NCBI GenBank assembly: GCA_044224905.1
Contig: JBGAJN010000002.1
Span: 682,001 to 746,000 of the forward strand
DNA length: 64,000 nucleotides
Source of the DNA: JBGAJN01 sp044224905
GTDB taxonomy: Bacteria > Verrucomicrobiota > Verrucomicrobiia > Limisphaerales > JBGAJN01
Direction of reading: 5' to 3'
Part shown: positions 8,895 to 16,402 of the stretch, one piece after another
Numbering within the stretch: the stretch's first letter is position 1
Layout: the number at the start of each line of letters is the position of its first letter
Notes under the pieces: model-generated
The model's input: the letters and a program-made list of their open reading frames with translations, nothing else
The model's database searches: none
Told to the model about the DNA's origin: nothing
Program-made: the position numbers and the translations under genes

Positions 8895-10205
8895 TTATGC
8901 CGAATACACCTTCAGCTTCCACGGCTTCCGATACGGGCGTTCGTAACTCACGCAATGACGCACGTCGTCGCGGTTCACTACGTCCTGTTTCTTCGCGTCC
9001 CAATTCACCGTCTTGCCGCATTGATACGAAATGTTCGCGAGATGGCAGCACATCGTCGTCTTCGCCATCGATTCAATGTCGCTGCGCGGTTTGGCGCGGG
9101 ACTTCACGCAGTCGATGAAGTTCTGCCAGTGATCGTGCTGCGGGGATTTCTCGAACGCCTTCGGGCCGGGATCGCCTTCCTTCTCCGGGAACCACTGATA
9201 ATCCGTGCGATCCACGACCAGCGTGCCCTTCGTGCCGATGAACTCCGCGCCGTGCGTGCGCCCGCCGTCGAGCCCGCGACCATTCGTGAAGCGCGTCTCC
9301 CAATTCATCAGGAACTTCGGGAACCGATAGATCGCCTGCATCGTGTCCGGCGTGTCGCGGTCGTCCTTGAGCGCGTAAATGCCGCCCGTGCACGCCACGC
9401 TCGTCGGATCGCTCGATTGCATGCCGAGGAACACGATGTCCATCATGTGCACACCCCAATCCGTCACGAGACCGCCGCCGTAATCGTAGAACCACCGCCA
9501 GTTCCAGTGCGAACGGTTCGGGTTGTAAGCACGCTTCGGTGCCGGACCGAGCCACATGTCGTAATCAAACCCCTCCGGCGCCGGGCAGTCCGCCTTCTTC
9601 TCCATCGGCGCGGGCCAGCCGCCGAACTTGCTCACGAACCACGCGCGGCACACCGCGATCTCGCCCATCTGCCCCGACTGCACAAAATCGATCGCCTTTT
9701 GGAAATGCTTCACGCTCCGCTGCCACGTGCCGATCTGCACCACGCGCTTGAAATGCTTCGCCGCGCCGAGCATCGCCTTCGCCTCGATGAGATCGTGCGA
9801 AATCGGCTTCTCGCAATAAATGTCCTTGCCCGCCTCGCACGCCGCGATGAACGGCAGCGCATGCCAGTGATCCGGCGTGGCGATGAGCACCGCGTCGATA
9901 TCCTTCCGGTCGAGCAATGCGCGGAAATCCTTCAACACCGCGGGAGCGGGCCGGCCGGCCTTGGTGACGATGCCCACGCCCTCGCGCGCCTGCTTGTCAT
10001 CCACATCGCACACCGCGGCAAACTCCACGCCGGGCACCTTGAGCAGGCCACCCATATTCGAGCGGCCCATGCCGCCGGAGCCGATCACGCCCATGACCAC
10101 GCGGTCATTGGCGCCCTTGATCTGGGAATAGGAACGCGCGCTCATGGCGAGGCCGAGCGCGGCGGTGGAAGTGCGGGTGAGAAAATCGCGACGAGTCGTC
10201 TTCAT
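8895..10205 (-). CDS. Tat-exported Gfo/Idh/MocA oxidoreductase, second copy
   Basis: A 436-residue protein, start chosen at 10205 so that the Tat signal (TTRRDFLTRTSTAALGLAMS) is N-terminal. The Rossmann motif reads VMGVIGSGGMGRSNMGG, followed by ATPDHWHALPF and the canonical EKP motif (YCEKPISHD). DWGVHMMD marks the C-terminal domain. It differs from the gene at 6168, which has QKP instead of EKP. It is the first gene of the minus-strand block, so the block's promoter may lie in the 171 bp upstream, where I cannot identify convincing boxes. Confidence 0.9.
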   Translation of the reverse strand: MKTTRRDFLTRTSTAALGLAMSARSYSQIKGANDRVVMGVIGSGGMGRSNMGGLLKVPGVEFAAVCDVDDKQAREGVGIVTKAGRPAPAVLKDFRALLDRKDIDAVLIATPDHWHALPFIAACEAGKDIYCEKPISHDLIEAKAMLGAAKHFKRVVQIGTWQRSVKHFQKAIDFVQSGQMGEIAVCRAWFVSKFGGWPAPMEKKADCPAPEGFDYDMWLGPAPKRAYNPNRSHWNWRWFYDYGGGLVTDWGVHMMDIVFLGMQSSDPTSVACTGGIYALKDDRDTPDTMQAIYRFPKFLMNWETRFTNGRGLDGGRTHGAEFIGTKGTLVVDRTDYQWFPEKEGDPGPKAFEKSPQHDHWQNFIDCVKSRAKPRSDIESMAKTTMCCHLANISYQCGKTVNWDAKKQDVVNRDDVRHCVSYERPYRKPWKLKVYSA

Positions 10206-10376
10206 GGTTGAACAATATTTTGCCACGTGCGCGGCGGTTATGGTGAACGGGAACAGGAGAACGCAAAGCGCGCTCGGGGGCAAATCCTTTTCAACAGGGA
10301 AGGGCGGAGGAACTGTGGTTCTAGCTCAATTCCCCGCAGTCTATCCTTTGATTAGGCGGCGTTCTTGTATCTAAGT

Positions 10377-10757
10377 TCATCGCGACCATCGGTATAATTC
10401 TTGAGGGTAGGCAAACGGCGGCTTGCCCTCCACCACCTGCTCAATGTCCTGCATCAGTCGTGAGCCGAGTTTGATGTGCTCCGACCCGGGAGCTCCAGGC
10501 GCAGGGCGAACTCCAGGTCCAGGCCCCAGCGCGTAGCCATCGGAATAATGCGCCTTGGCCTGAGCAACCATCTCTACCAACTGCTGGTATCGCACCTCAC
10601 TCAACTTACTGTGTAGATGGTCGAGGCTTTGGCTTAAGCTTTTCCATCCCTCGTCGTATGTCTGGAACTCGGTTGGATAGTCACTGCCATTGCAGTTCGT
10701 TCTAAGATAAACAACACTTCCAGCAAGATCCCGCAAATTTTGTTCGATGATGATCAT
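10377..10757 (-). CDS. Hypothetical protein
   Basis: A 126-residue protein, MIIIEQNLRDLAGSVVYLRT at the N-terminus, with helical segments (LSQSLDHLHSKLSEVRYQQL), a Pro/Gly linker (ALGPGPGVRPAPGAPGSEH) and a short aromatic C-terminus. No signal peptide or membrane segment. I do not recognise a family. Amino-acid composition is balanced, which favours a real gene. It stands alone beside a repeat-rich region, so acquisition is possible. Confidence 0.5.
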   Translation of the reverse strand: MIIIEQNLRDLAGSVVYLRTNCNGSDYPTEFQTYDEGWKSLSQSLDHLHSKLSEVRYQQLVEMVAQAKAHYSDGYALGPGPGVRPAPGAPGSEHIKLGSRLMQDIEQVVEGKPPFAYPQELYRWSR

Positions 10758-10919
10758 CGCCGCCTAACAGAGAATGGACAAGGCTCGTTGCAGTCTATCC
10801 TTTGGCATGCCCAGACCGTATCGGGGACTGAATGCTATGTCCAGCACGCGGTTGCGTCCCATACGGCCCCGCATCGGCACTCAACCAAGGCGGCGGCGGA
10901 ATGCCCAGTTGATGCGGTC

Positions 10920-11096
10920 GTCCCACAGGGACGCCTGAAAATAGCCCCGGCTTTCAAGCCGGGGTTCCGGTCCCCGGGTTTCCCGAGTCCCAACGGGACG
11001 GCTGAACGGTTCAGTCGTCCCTCCGGGACTTGACCGCTTCACCTTCCGCGTCCGGCGTTGAAACGCCGGGCTACCTTCAAGCGTCCCTCGCGGGAC
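10920..11096. repeat. Cluster of REP-like palindromes
   Basis: Four copies of a GTCCC-n3/4-GGGAC palindrome lie at 10920-10932, 10987-10999, 11017-11029 and 11083-11096. They alternate with two CCGGC-type palindromes at 10945-10964 (arms CCCCGGCTT and AAGCCGGGG) and 11052-11069 (arms CCGGCGTT and AACGCCGG). Such clusters resemble REP/BIME elements, which are often mobilised by RAYT (TnpA_REP) transposases. No RAYT gene is in this window. Confidence 0.75.
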
Positions 11097-11180
11097 TGGG
11101 ACCAAGTTTAAAGAATCAGGAGGGTTCGGTGTCCTCACCGCGCCGCCGTCGAATTAGTGCTAGTCCTTTTGCCTGTTCGC

Positions 11181-11202
11181 GGACGGCTGGGGACAGCCGT
11201 CC
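11181..11202. repeat. Short perfect hairpin
   Basis: Arms GGACGGCT (11181-11188) and AGCCGTCC (11195-11202) enclose a 6-base loop. There is no T-run after it, so it is probably another REP-like element rather than a terminator. Confidence 0.55.
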
Positions 11203-11297
11203 CCACCTTGGATCGGTGGGAAATGGCTCTTTTTAGACACTGCCGGGAGCGGAAATGCCCCAAAAACCATTGGTTTGCCAGTTTCCCGTTCGGAGAG

Positions 11298-11717
11298 TGC
11301 CTTTCCCAACGTTCCGAAGGCCATTCGGCATTCTCGGAATGGCTTTCTGGCCGTCCGGAAAGGCATTCCGCGTTTTCGGAATAGCCTTCCGGCCACCAGG
11401 AATGGCGTTCGGCATTTGCGGAACGGCTTTCCTGTCGCCCCGAAGAACCTTCGGCGTTTGCGGAATGGCTTTCCGGACGTCCGGAAGGTCACTGGCGGTT
11501 TCGCCTATGGCTTTCCAAGCGTCTGGCAGGTCACTGGCGGTTTTACTTACGGCCTCCGGGACGTCCGGAAGGCCTCTGGCGATTTTGCCTACGGCTTCCC
11601 AAGCGTCCGGAAGGTCGTTGTGCGTTTTCACAATGGCTTTCCGGCTGTCCAGAAGGCCACTGGCAGTTTTGCCTATGGCTTTCGGAACCATCGGGAGGCC
11701 GTTATCTACGTGGTAAA
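11298..11717. repeat. Tandem array of 20 diverged 21-bp units
   Basis: The 420 bp divide into exactly 20 consecutive 21-bp units with no slippage. The consensus carries GGC near the unit start, TTCCGG in the middle and TCCGGAA at the end, so most units are partly palindromic. From 11466 on, two unit types alternate: one GGCTTTCC-like, one GGTCACTGGCGG-like, giving a 42-bp higher-order period. Because 21 is a multiple of 3, several frames on both strands stay open, including a minus-strand frame of 213 codons from 11874, but none has start signals or recognisable protein character. Confidence 0.85.
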
Positions 11718-11729
11718 AGGCTGATTTAG

Positions 11730-11798
11730 CCACAGAGGCACCGAGTGCACCGAGAAAGGCCTCTAAAATATCCTCTTGGTGTCCTCTGTGACTCGGTG
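11730..11798. repeat. Degenerate inverted repeat
   Basis: CACAGAGG (11731-11738) and CCTCTGTG (11783-11790) are complementary, and a nearby CACCGAG pairs with CTCGGTG (11792-11798), but in an order that does not give one continuous stem. This resembles intergenic repeat text common in large genomes. Function unknown. Confidence 0.45.
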
Positions 11799-12016
11799 GC
11801 GGGTTGAATATTTGGGATTTGCCGGGGAATTGCCGGAATGGCGGCGAGAGGCGGTGCCGTCTCGGCACGTTCATGTTTTCGGTGGCCGGGGGTTTGGTTG
11901 GCCGCCGGGATGAGCTCGATTTACCGGCTTAGCAAGGTGTTGCCTGTCGCGGCGCATTCGAAACCCGGCCTTTTGGCTTGCGTTTTTCGGCCATCTCCCA
12001 ATGATTCCGCCTCTTT

Positions 12017-12769
12017 ATGAATCCTGAAGCGACTCAACCGCCGGCCTCGACTGATCCGACCCAGACTGACCAGGTGGTCTTATTGATGACGTGGTTTGAG
12101 ACCAACAAGAAGCGGCTGGCCATGTTGGCCGGAATCGCGATTGCGGTTGGTGGCGTGTATTACGTCGTGAATTATTTCAAGGCGCAGCGCGAGGCGGAAG
12201 CCAGCCAGGCATTGTCGGCTTTGCGCGCGGGTTCGGTTTTCGCGGAACGCACCGGTGGCGGCACCAAGGCGAGCGAGTTGCAGCAGATCGCCCAGAAGTA
12301 TTCCGGCACGGCCGCAGCAGACGAAGCGGCGTTGCTCGCGGCGGGCGCAATGTTCGCGGAAGGCCAGTATGAAGCGGCGCGCGCGGAGTTCGCCAAGTTC
12401 CTCCAATCCCATGATCGCGGCGATATCGGCGCGGCGGCGGCCTACGGCGTGGCGGCGAGTCTCGAGTCATTGAAGAAGACGGACGAGGCGATCGCGGCGT
12501 ATCAAAATGTCAGCCAACGTTTCCCGGGCACCGGTCAGGCGGCGCAGGCGAAACTGGCGGTGGCGCGTTTGTTTGAGGCGAAGAGTCAGCCCGAGAAGGC
12601 GTATGAAATTTATCAGGAATTGGTCCGGCCCACGGCGATGACCTTGTGGAGCCAGGAAGCGAATCAGCGTCGTGAAGAGTTGGTGCGGAAGTTCCCGCAA
12701 CTCGCCGCGACGAATGCACCGTCGGCCAGCACGCCCAATGTGCCGGCTCCGGCGGCGACGAAGCCGTAA
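12017..12769 (+). CDS. Membrane-anchored TPR protein (YfgM/YbgF-like)
   Basis: A 250-residue protein. A single membrane helix (LAMLAGIAIAVGGVYYVVNY) lies at about residues 36-55, after a short cytoplasmic N-terminus. TPR-like helical repeats follow (ADEAALLAAGAMFAEGQYEA, then TDEAIAAYQNVSQRFPGTGQ) and an Ala/Pro-rich tail. This resembles YfgM-type proteins, which assist periplasmic folding and associate with SecYEG, and also general tol-pal-type TPR proteins. A single gene with repeat DNA upstream. The exact role is inference. Confidence 0.75.
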   Translation: MNPEATQPPASTDPTQTDQVVLLMTWFETNKKRLAMLAGIAIAVGGVYYVVNYFKAQREAEASQALSALRAGSVFAERTGGGTKASELQQIAQKYSGTAAADEAALLAAGAMFAEGQYEAARAEFAKFLQSHDRGDIGAAAAYGVAASLESLKKTDEAIAAYQNVSQRFPGTGQAAQAKLAVARLFEAKSQPEKAYEIYQELVRPTAMTLWSQEANQRREELVRKFPQLAATNAPSASTPNVPAPAATKP

Positions 12770-12954
12770 TGGGCTTCTCCGGCCGGTGCGGAGACCGGCT
12801 GGTGGACAGTGAAAAATGCGCCCGCGCTTTGAGGGAAGCGGCTGGCGGCAAAACGTTTTCACTAAAGATTCGTCCCTTCAGGGACGATGAGGAAGCTGGC
12901 GACCCTGTGTAATCCAGTACAGGTGCGTCCATCGCACAGTAACTTAATTAGCGC

Positions 12955-14247
12955 ATGAAACTAACGATCATCGGCACCGGCTACGTGGGATTGGTGACGG
13001 GCACCTGCTTTGCAGAAGTGGGCCATACCGTCATTTGCGTGGATAACAACGAAGCGAAAGTGAAGATGCTTCGCGGCGGTGGCATTCCGATTTACGAACC
13101 GGGGCTGGAGGAGATGATCAAGCGCAACGTCGCTGCAGGCCGCCTGCATTTCACCAGCAGCACCAAGGAAGGCGTCGAGAAGTCCGACATTATTTTTATC
13201 GCCGTGCCCACGCCGCCGCAACCCGATGGCTCGGTGGATTTGAGTTTCATCGAAACGGTCGCCCGCGAAATCGCGAGCTCGATCACCAGTTACAAGATCG
13301 TCGTCGACAAGAGCACCGTGCCCGTCAAGACCGGCGACAAGGTCGCTGAAACGATCAAACGTTACTGCAAGGCGAAGGTCGATTGCGACGTCGTGAGCAA
13401 TCCGGAATTCCTGCGCGAAGGTTTCGCCGTGGAAGATTTGATGAAGCCTGACCGCGTCGTCATCGGCGTGCGTTCCCAGCGCCCGGTGCAGGCGATGAAG
13501 GACGTTTACACGCCGTTCAACGCGCCGATCATCGTCACCGACATCAACTCGGCGGAATTGATCAAGCACGCGGCGAACTCGTTCCTCGCGCTGAAGATTT
13601 CCTACATCAACGCGGTGGCGAACATCTGCGAAGCTTCCGGCGCGAACGTCGAAGAAGTCGCCACGGGCATGGGCATGGACGTGCGCATTGGCCGGCGATT
13701 CCTCAACGCTGGCATTGGCTTTGGCGGCTCCTGCTTCCCGAAAGACTTGAGCGCCTTCATCAAGATTTCCGAAACGCTCGGCTATGATTTCGCACTGCTG
13801 AAGGAAGTTCAGCGGATCAACGCGAATCAGATGGAACGTTTCGTGAAGAAGATCACGGACACGTTGTGGGTCTTGAAGGAAAAGAAAATCGGCGTGCTCG
13901 GTCTGGCGTTCAAACAGAACACCGACGACGTCCGCATGTCTCCGGCGATCGAGCTTTGCCAGCACTTACTCAAAGGCGGCGCGTCCCTCCGCGTGTTTGA
14001 TCCCAAGGCGATGGAGAAGGCGAAAGAACTTTTGAAGGACACCGTCACCTACGTGCCCGACATGAATGCCGTGGCTGATGGCTGCGACGCGCTCGTGATC
14101 GCGACCGAATGGCCGGAGTTCAAGCAGCTCGATCTCGAACGCGTCCGCAAGTCGCTCACGCATCCGATTCTTTTCGACGGCCGGAATCTCTTTGATCCGG
14201 GCTACATGGAAAAGCTCGGCTTCATCTACAAGAGCGTCGGGCGTTAA
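12955..14247 (+). CDS. ugd: UDP-glucose 6-dehydrogenase
   Basis: A 430-residue protein that oxidises UDP-glucose twice to UDP-glucuronate using NAD. The N-terminal NAD motif is IGTGYVGLVTG; the catalytic Cys lies in GFGGSCFPKDL near residue 260, with the central NAD/UDP-sugar domains of normal length. VPTPPQPDGSVD is also conserved. The product feeds capsule, exopolysaccharide or LPS sugar synthesis. No polysaccharide cluster adjoins it, so it probably serves several pathways. The start follows a short A/T-rich stretch without a clear ribosome-binding site. Confidence 0.95.
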   Translation: MKLTIIGTGYVGLVTGTCFAEVGHTVICVDNNEAKVKMLRGGGIPIYEPGLEEMIKRNVAAGRLHFTSSTKEGVEKSDIIFIAVPTPPQPDGSVDLSFIETVAREIASSITSYKIVVDKSTVPVKTGDKVAETIKRYCKAKVDCDVVSNPEFLREGFAVEDLMKPDRVVIGVRSQRPVQAMKDVYTPFNAPIIVTDINSAELIKHAANSFLALKISYINAVANICEASGANVEEVATGMGMDVRIGRRFLNAGIGFGGSCFPKDLSAFIKISETLGYDFALLKEVQRINANQMERFVKKITDTLWVLKEKKIGVLGLAFKQNTDDVRMSPAIELCQHLLKGGASLRVFDPKAMEKAKELLKDTVTYVPDMNAVADGCDALVIATEWPEFKQLDLERVRKSLTHPILFDGRNLFDPGYMEKLGFIYKSVGR

Positions 14248-14318
14248 TCGCTCGTTTGCCGAATCTGTCCGGGAATGGCTCGACTCTGTCGGGCCATTTC
14301 CATTTTACTCGGGCCCGC

Positions 14319-14723
14319 ATGGGAAAGTTGATCGAAGTCTCCGCGGGGCTCGTGTTCCGCAAGGGTTCGTTGCTGATCACGCAACGTCGCGCGGGCGATC
14401 ACCTCGGTGGCTTGTGGGAGTTTCCCGGTGGCAAACGCGAGCCGCACGAAACCTTCGAGCAATGTCTCTCTCGCGAACTCCACGAAGAACTCGGCATCGA
14501 CGTGACGGTCGGCGAGTTGGTCGAATCCATCGATCACCATTACCCGGAGAAATCCGTTCATCTGCGCTTCTTTCGCTGCAGGTGGCTTCGTCACGAACCG
14601 CAACCGCTCGGCTGCCACGCGCTCGCATGGGTCAACGCTGCGCAATTGGCCGACTACGAATTCCCCGCCGCCGACGCGCGGTTACTGGAAAAACTCCGCC
14701 ACAGCACCGAGTGGTGGCAGTGA
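14319..14723 (+). CDS. Nudix hydrolase, MutT-like
   Basis: A 134-residue protein starting at 14319, where MGKLIEVSAGLVFRKGSLLI matches the usual MutT N-terminus; a longer frame upstream adds unrelated residues. The Nudix box is complete: GG then EPHETFEQCLSRELHEELGI, with the REL-HEELG metal-binding core. It probably hydrolyses 8-oxo-dGTP or a related nucleotide, protecting against mutation. It converges with the NDP kinase gene across a strong hairpin terminator. Confidence 0.9.
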   Translation: MGKLIEVSAGLVFRKGSLLITQRRAGDHLGGLWEFPGGKREPHETFEQCLSRELHEELGIDVTVGELVESIDHHYPEKSVHLRFFRCRWLRHEPQPLGCHALAWVNAAQLADYEFPAADARLLEKLRHSTEWWQ

Positions 14724-14744
14724 GCGACCGTCGTGGGCAAAAGA

Positions 14745-14772
14745 AAAGCGGCACTCCGGAGAGCGCCGCTTT
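14745..14772. terminator. Bidirectional terminator between mutT-like and NDP kinase genes
   Basis: Arms AAAGCGGC (14745-14752) and GCCGCTTT (14765-14772) are perfect complements, with an inner CTCCGGAG palindrome in the loop. A-tract and T-tract flanks on both sides allow intrinsic termination in either direction between the convergent genes. Confidence 0.8.
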
Positions 14773-14795
14773 CGTGGTGGAGATTGGTTAGAGGC

Positions 14796-15968
14796 TTACA
14801 ACTTCCCGTAAGCTGCTTCGACGACCTGCTTGAAGGTGTTTTCACCCACGCGGACGATGCCGAGTTCGCGTTGCGCATTTTCGGGCGCGTCGCTGGCGTG
14901 CGCGGCGTTGACCATGATGTTTGAGCCGAATTCGCGGCGAATGGATCCGGGCGGCGCCTTGGAGGGATCCGTCGGTCCGAGGACGTCGCGGATCTTGTTT
15001 ACAGCGTTGACGCCTTCGTAAACGAGCGCGATGCACTTCTCGGTGCCCGGCTCTTTGAGTTGCTCAGGTGTGCATTCGCCGCCGGAACGACCGGACATGA
15101 AGCGCACGATGTTGTCGAACTGGTTGTCGCCGAAATAAGGTCCGAGGACGTCGCCGAGTTGCTTTTGCGCGTCGCCGACGATGGGGAAGCCGAGTTCCTT
15201 TTCGAGGATCTTCGCCGCCTTGCCGGCTACGACGTCCTTGAGCTTGGTGCGGAGAACTTCGCGGACGGGGCCGTAGAACTCCATCGCCTCGGTCGTGCTC
15301 ATGCAATGAACTTTGATGCCCACGATGAAAAGGCCGGTGCGGGAGAAGAAGTCGATGACGTTGCCGGGACGGCCGGTCGCGAAGCGGAAGTTATCCGGCT
15401 TGATCAGCACCAGCGTGCGTTGCGGCTTTTCGCCTGGCGCGTAAGCAATGGTGTTTTCCAGCACGCCGCCGTCGGTGTCCGAGTAACGAGCCCACAGCTT
15501 GAGCTTCATTTCGGCTTCCTCGGCATTCGGCGCGGCGAGAACGGCGGGTTCGAAGTAACGAACCTGATCCTTTTCATCGAGGATCAAGTCGCCATACGTG
15601 TCGCGAATGGTTTCGCCGCCGGCGCGATCGGAGCGGATGTTGCCGATGACGGAGCGGGTCTTGCGAACCGCGTCTTCACCCTTGAAAATCAGCATCATGA
15701 CGCGGCGCCGGGCGCCGGTCTTCGGATCGGGCGAGAGATTCTGGAGGATGTAATCGCGGATCAGTTCCTGAATGCGGCGATCTTGCGGATCATTGGCCGA
15801 AATGATGGCTTCGGAATACTTCTTAACCAGCTCGGTGCTCGGGGCGAACATGCGGGCGGCCACGAGTTCGAGTCCGGTGCGGGTGATCAACCGTGCCAGA
15901 ATACCGCCGGTGCGGGATTTCGACAGGGTGTACGGGGTGATGATGACGTAGGCGAGTTGTTGCGACAT
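14796..15968 (-). CDS. Tandem nucleoside diphosphate kinase, N-terminal half degenerate
   Basis: A 390-residue protein, about 2.7 times the usual 140-residue NDP kinase. The second half (about 180-390) is a full domain: RTLVLIKPDNF at its start and the catalytic His in NAAHASDAPENAQRE. The first half (1-170) has the same fold signs (LAYVIITPYTLSKSRTG, VMMLIFKGEDAVRKTRSVIG) but lacks the KPD lysine and the His motif; YGDLILDEKDQ stands in its place. It should transfer phosphate between nucleoside di- and triphosphates through the C-terminal domain, with the N-terminal half structural or regulatory. It lies 7 bp after the DUF5679 gene. Confidence 0.88.
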   Translation of the reverse strand: MSQQLAYVIITPYTLSKSRTGGILARLITRTGLELVAARMFAPSTELVKKYSEAIISANDPQDRRIQELIRDYILQNLSPDPKTGARRRVMMLIFKGEDAVRKTRSVIGNIRSDRAGGETIRDTYGDLILDEKDQVRYFEPAVLAAPNAEEAEMKLKLWARYSDTDGGVLENTIAYAPGEKPQRTLVLIKPDNFRFATGRPGNVIDFFSRTGLFIVGIKVHCMSTTEAMEFYGPVREVLRTKLKDVVAGKAAKILEKELGFPIVGDAQKQLGDVLGPYFGDNQFDNIVRFMSGRSGGECTPEQLKEPGTEKCIALVYEGVNAVNKIRDVLGPTDPSKAPPGSIRREFGSNIMVNAAHASDAPENAQRELGIVRVGENTFKQVVEAAYGKL

Positions 15969-15975
15969 GATTAAA

Positions 15976-16176
15976 TCAGGCTTGTGGCGTCGACGGTGCT
16001 GCGGGCGGCGGCGTGCCAGCGGGCGGGTCCGCTTTGACGCCGAGCGTCTTGAACATTCCGACGCCGCACGTGGGGCACTTGCCCTTGATGGCTTTGCGAC
16101 CGTTCTTGGTCACAACTTCCACTGCGTCAGCAATTTCCTTTTTGGCTTTGCATTTAACGCAATAACCTTCGGCCAT
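15976..16176 (-). CDS. DUF5679-like small zinc-ribbon protein
   Basis: A 66-residue protein starting MAEGYCVKCKAKKEIADAVE, with a second CPTCG pair about 25 residues on; together they make a four-Cys zinc ribbon. A Pro/Ala tail (AGTPPPAAPSTPQA) follows. The family DUF5679 is small, widespread and of unknown role; the zinc-ribbon assignment is from the two CxxC pairs. It is followed after 7 bp by the tandem NDP kinase, so the two are probably co-transcribed. An upstream in-frame extension to 16425 lacks protein-like character. Confidence 0.75.
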   Translation of the reverse strand: MAEGYCVKCKAKKEIADAVEVVTKNGRKAIKGKCPTCGVGMFKTLGVKADPPAGTPPPAAPSTPQA

Positions 16177-16402
16177 AAGATCTTTCTGGGCAGGCGCCAC
16201 ATGCGCCTGTGTTAGTTCCGCATAGCTTACGGGCCGTGTATCGGGAGCGTCAACTGGTAAAGGGACACGCAGAAGCCCCTGCAAATAGGGGCAAATTCTC
16301 GCAATCAGGCTGAGTTTGCGGTCGCCAACACACTCCCTTCCGCCTCCAAGACTGGGTCGTGGAGCCGGCTGAATTCCCGCGTTCTGGGCGTTGTGACGGT
16401 CT

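Larger units (their letters stand above)
10758..12016. other. Gene-free region rich in repeats
   Basis: About 1.26 kb between the divergent genes at 10757 and 12017. I find no convincing gene. It holds a cluster of short palindromes (10920-11096), a hairpin at 11181-11202, a 420-bp array of 21-bp units (11298-11717) and a pair of short inverted repeats (11730-11798). The rest (11800-12016) shows nothing I can name, apart from the likely leader of the TPR gene. Confidence 0.75.

Noticed and set aside
8955..10211. Plus-strand open frame of 418 codons
   Set aside because: It is an Arg/His-rich antisense shadow of the Gfo/Idh gene at 8895-10205.
11298..11717. CRISPR array
   Set aside because: There is no constant repeat with unique spacers; every unit is a diverged copy of the same 21 bp, and no cas genes are present.
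11233..11874. Minus-strand open frame of 213 codons with 14-residue repeats
   Set aside because: The repeats are the direct result of a 21-bp DNA period divisible by three, and other frames there are also open. There is no start signal or recognisable domain.
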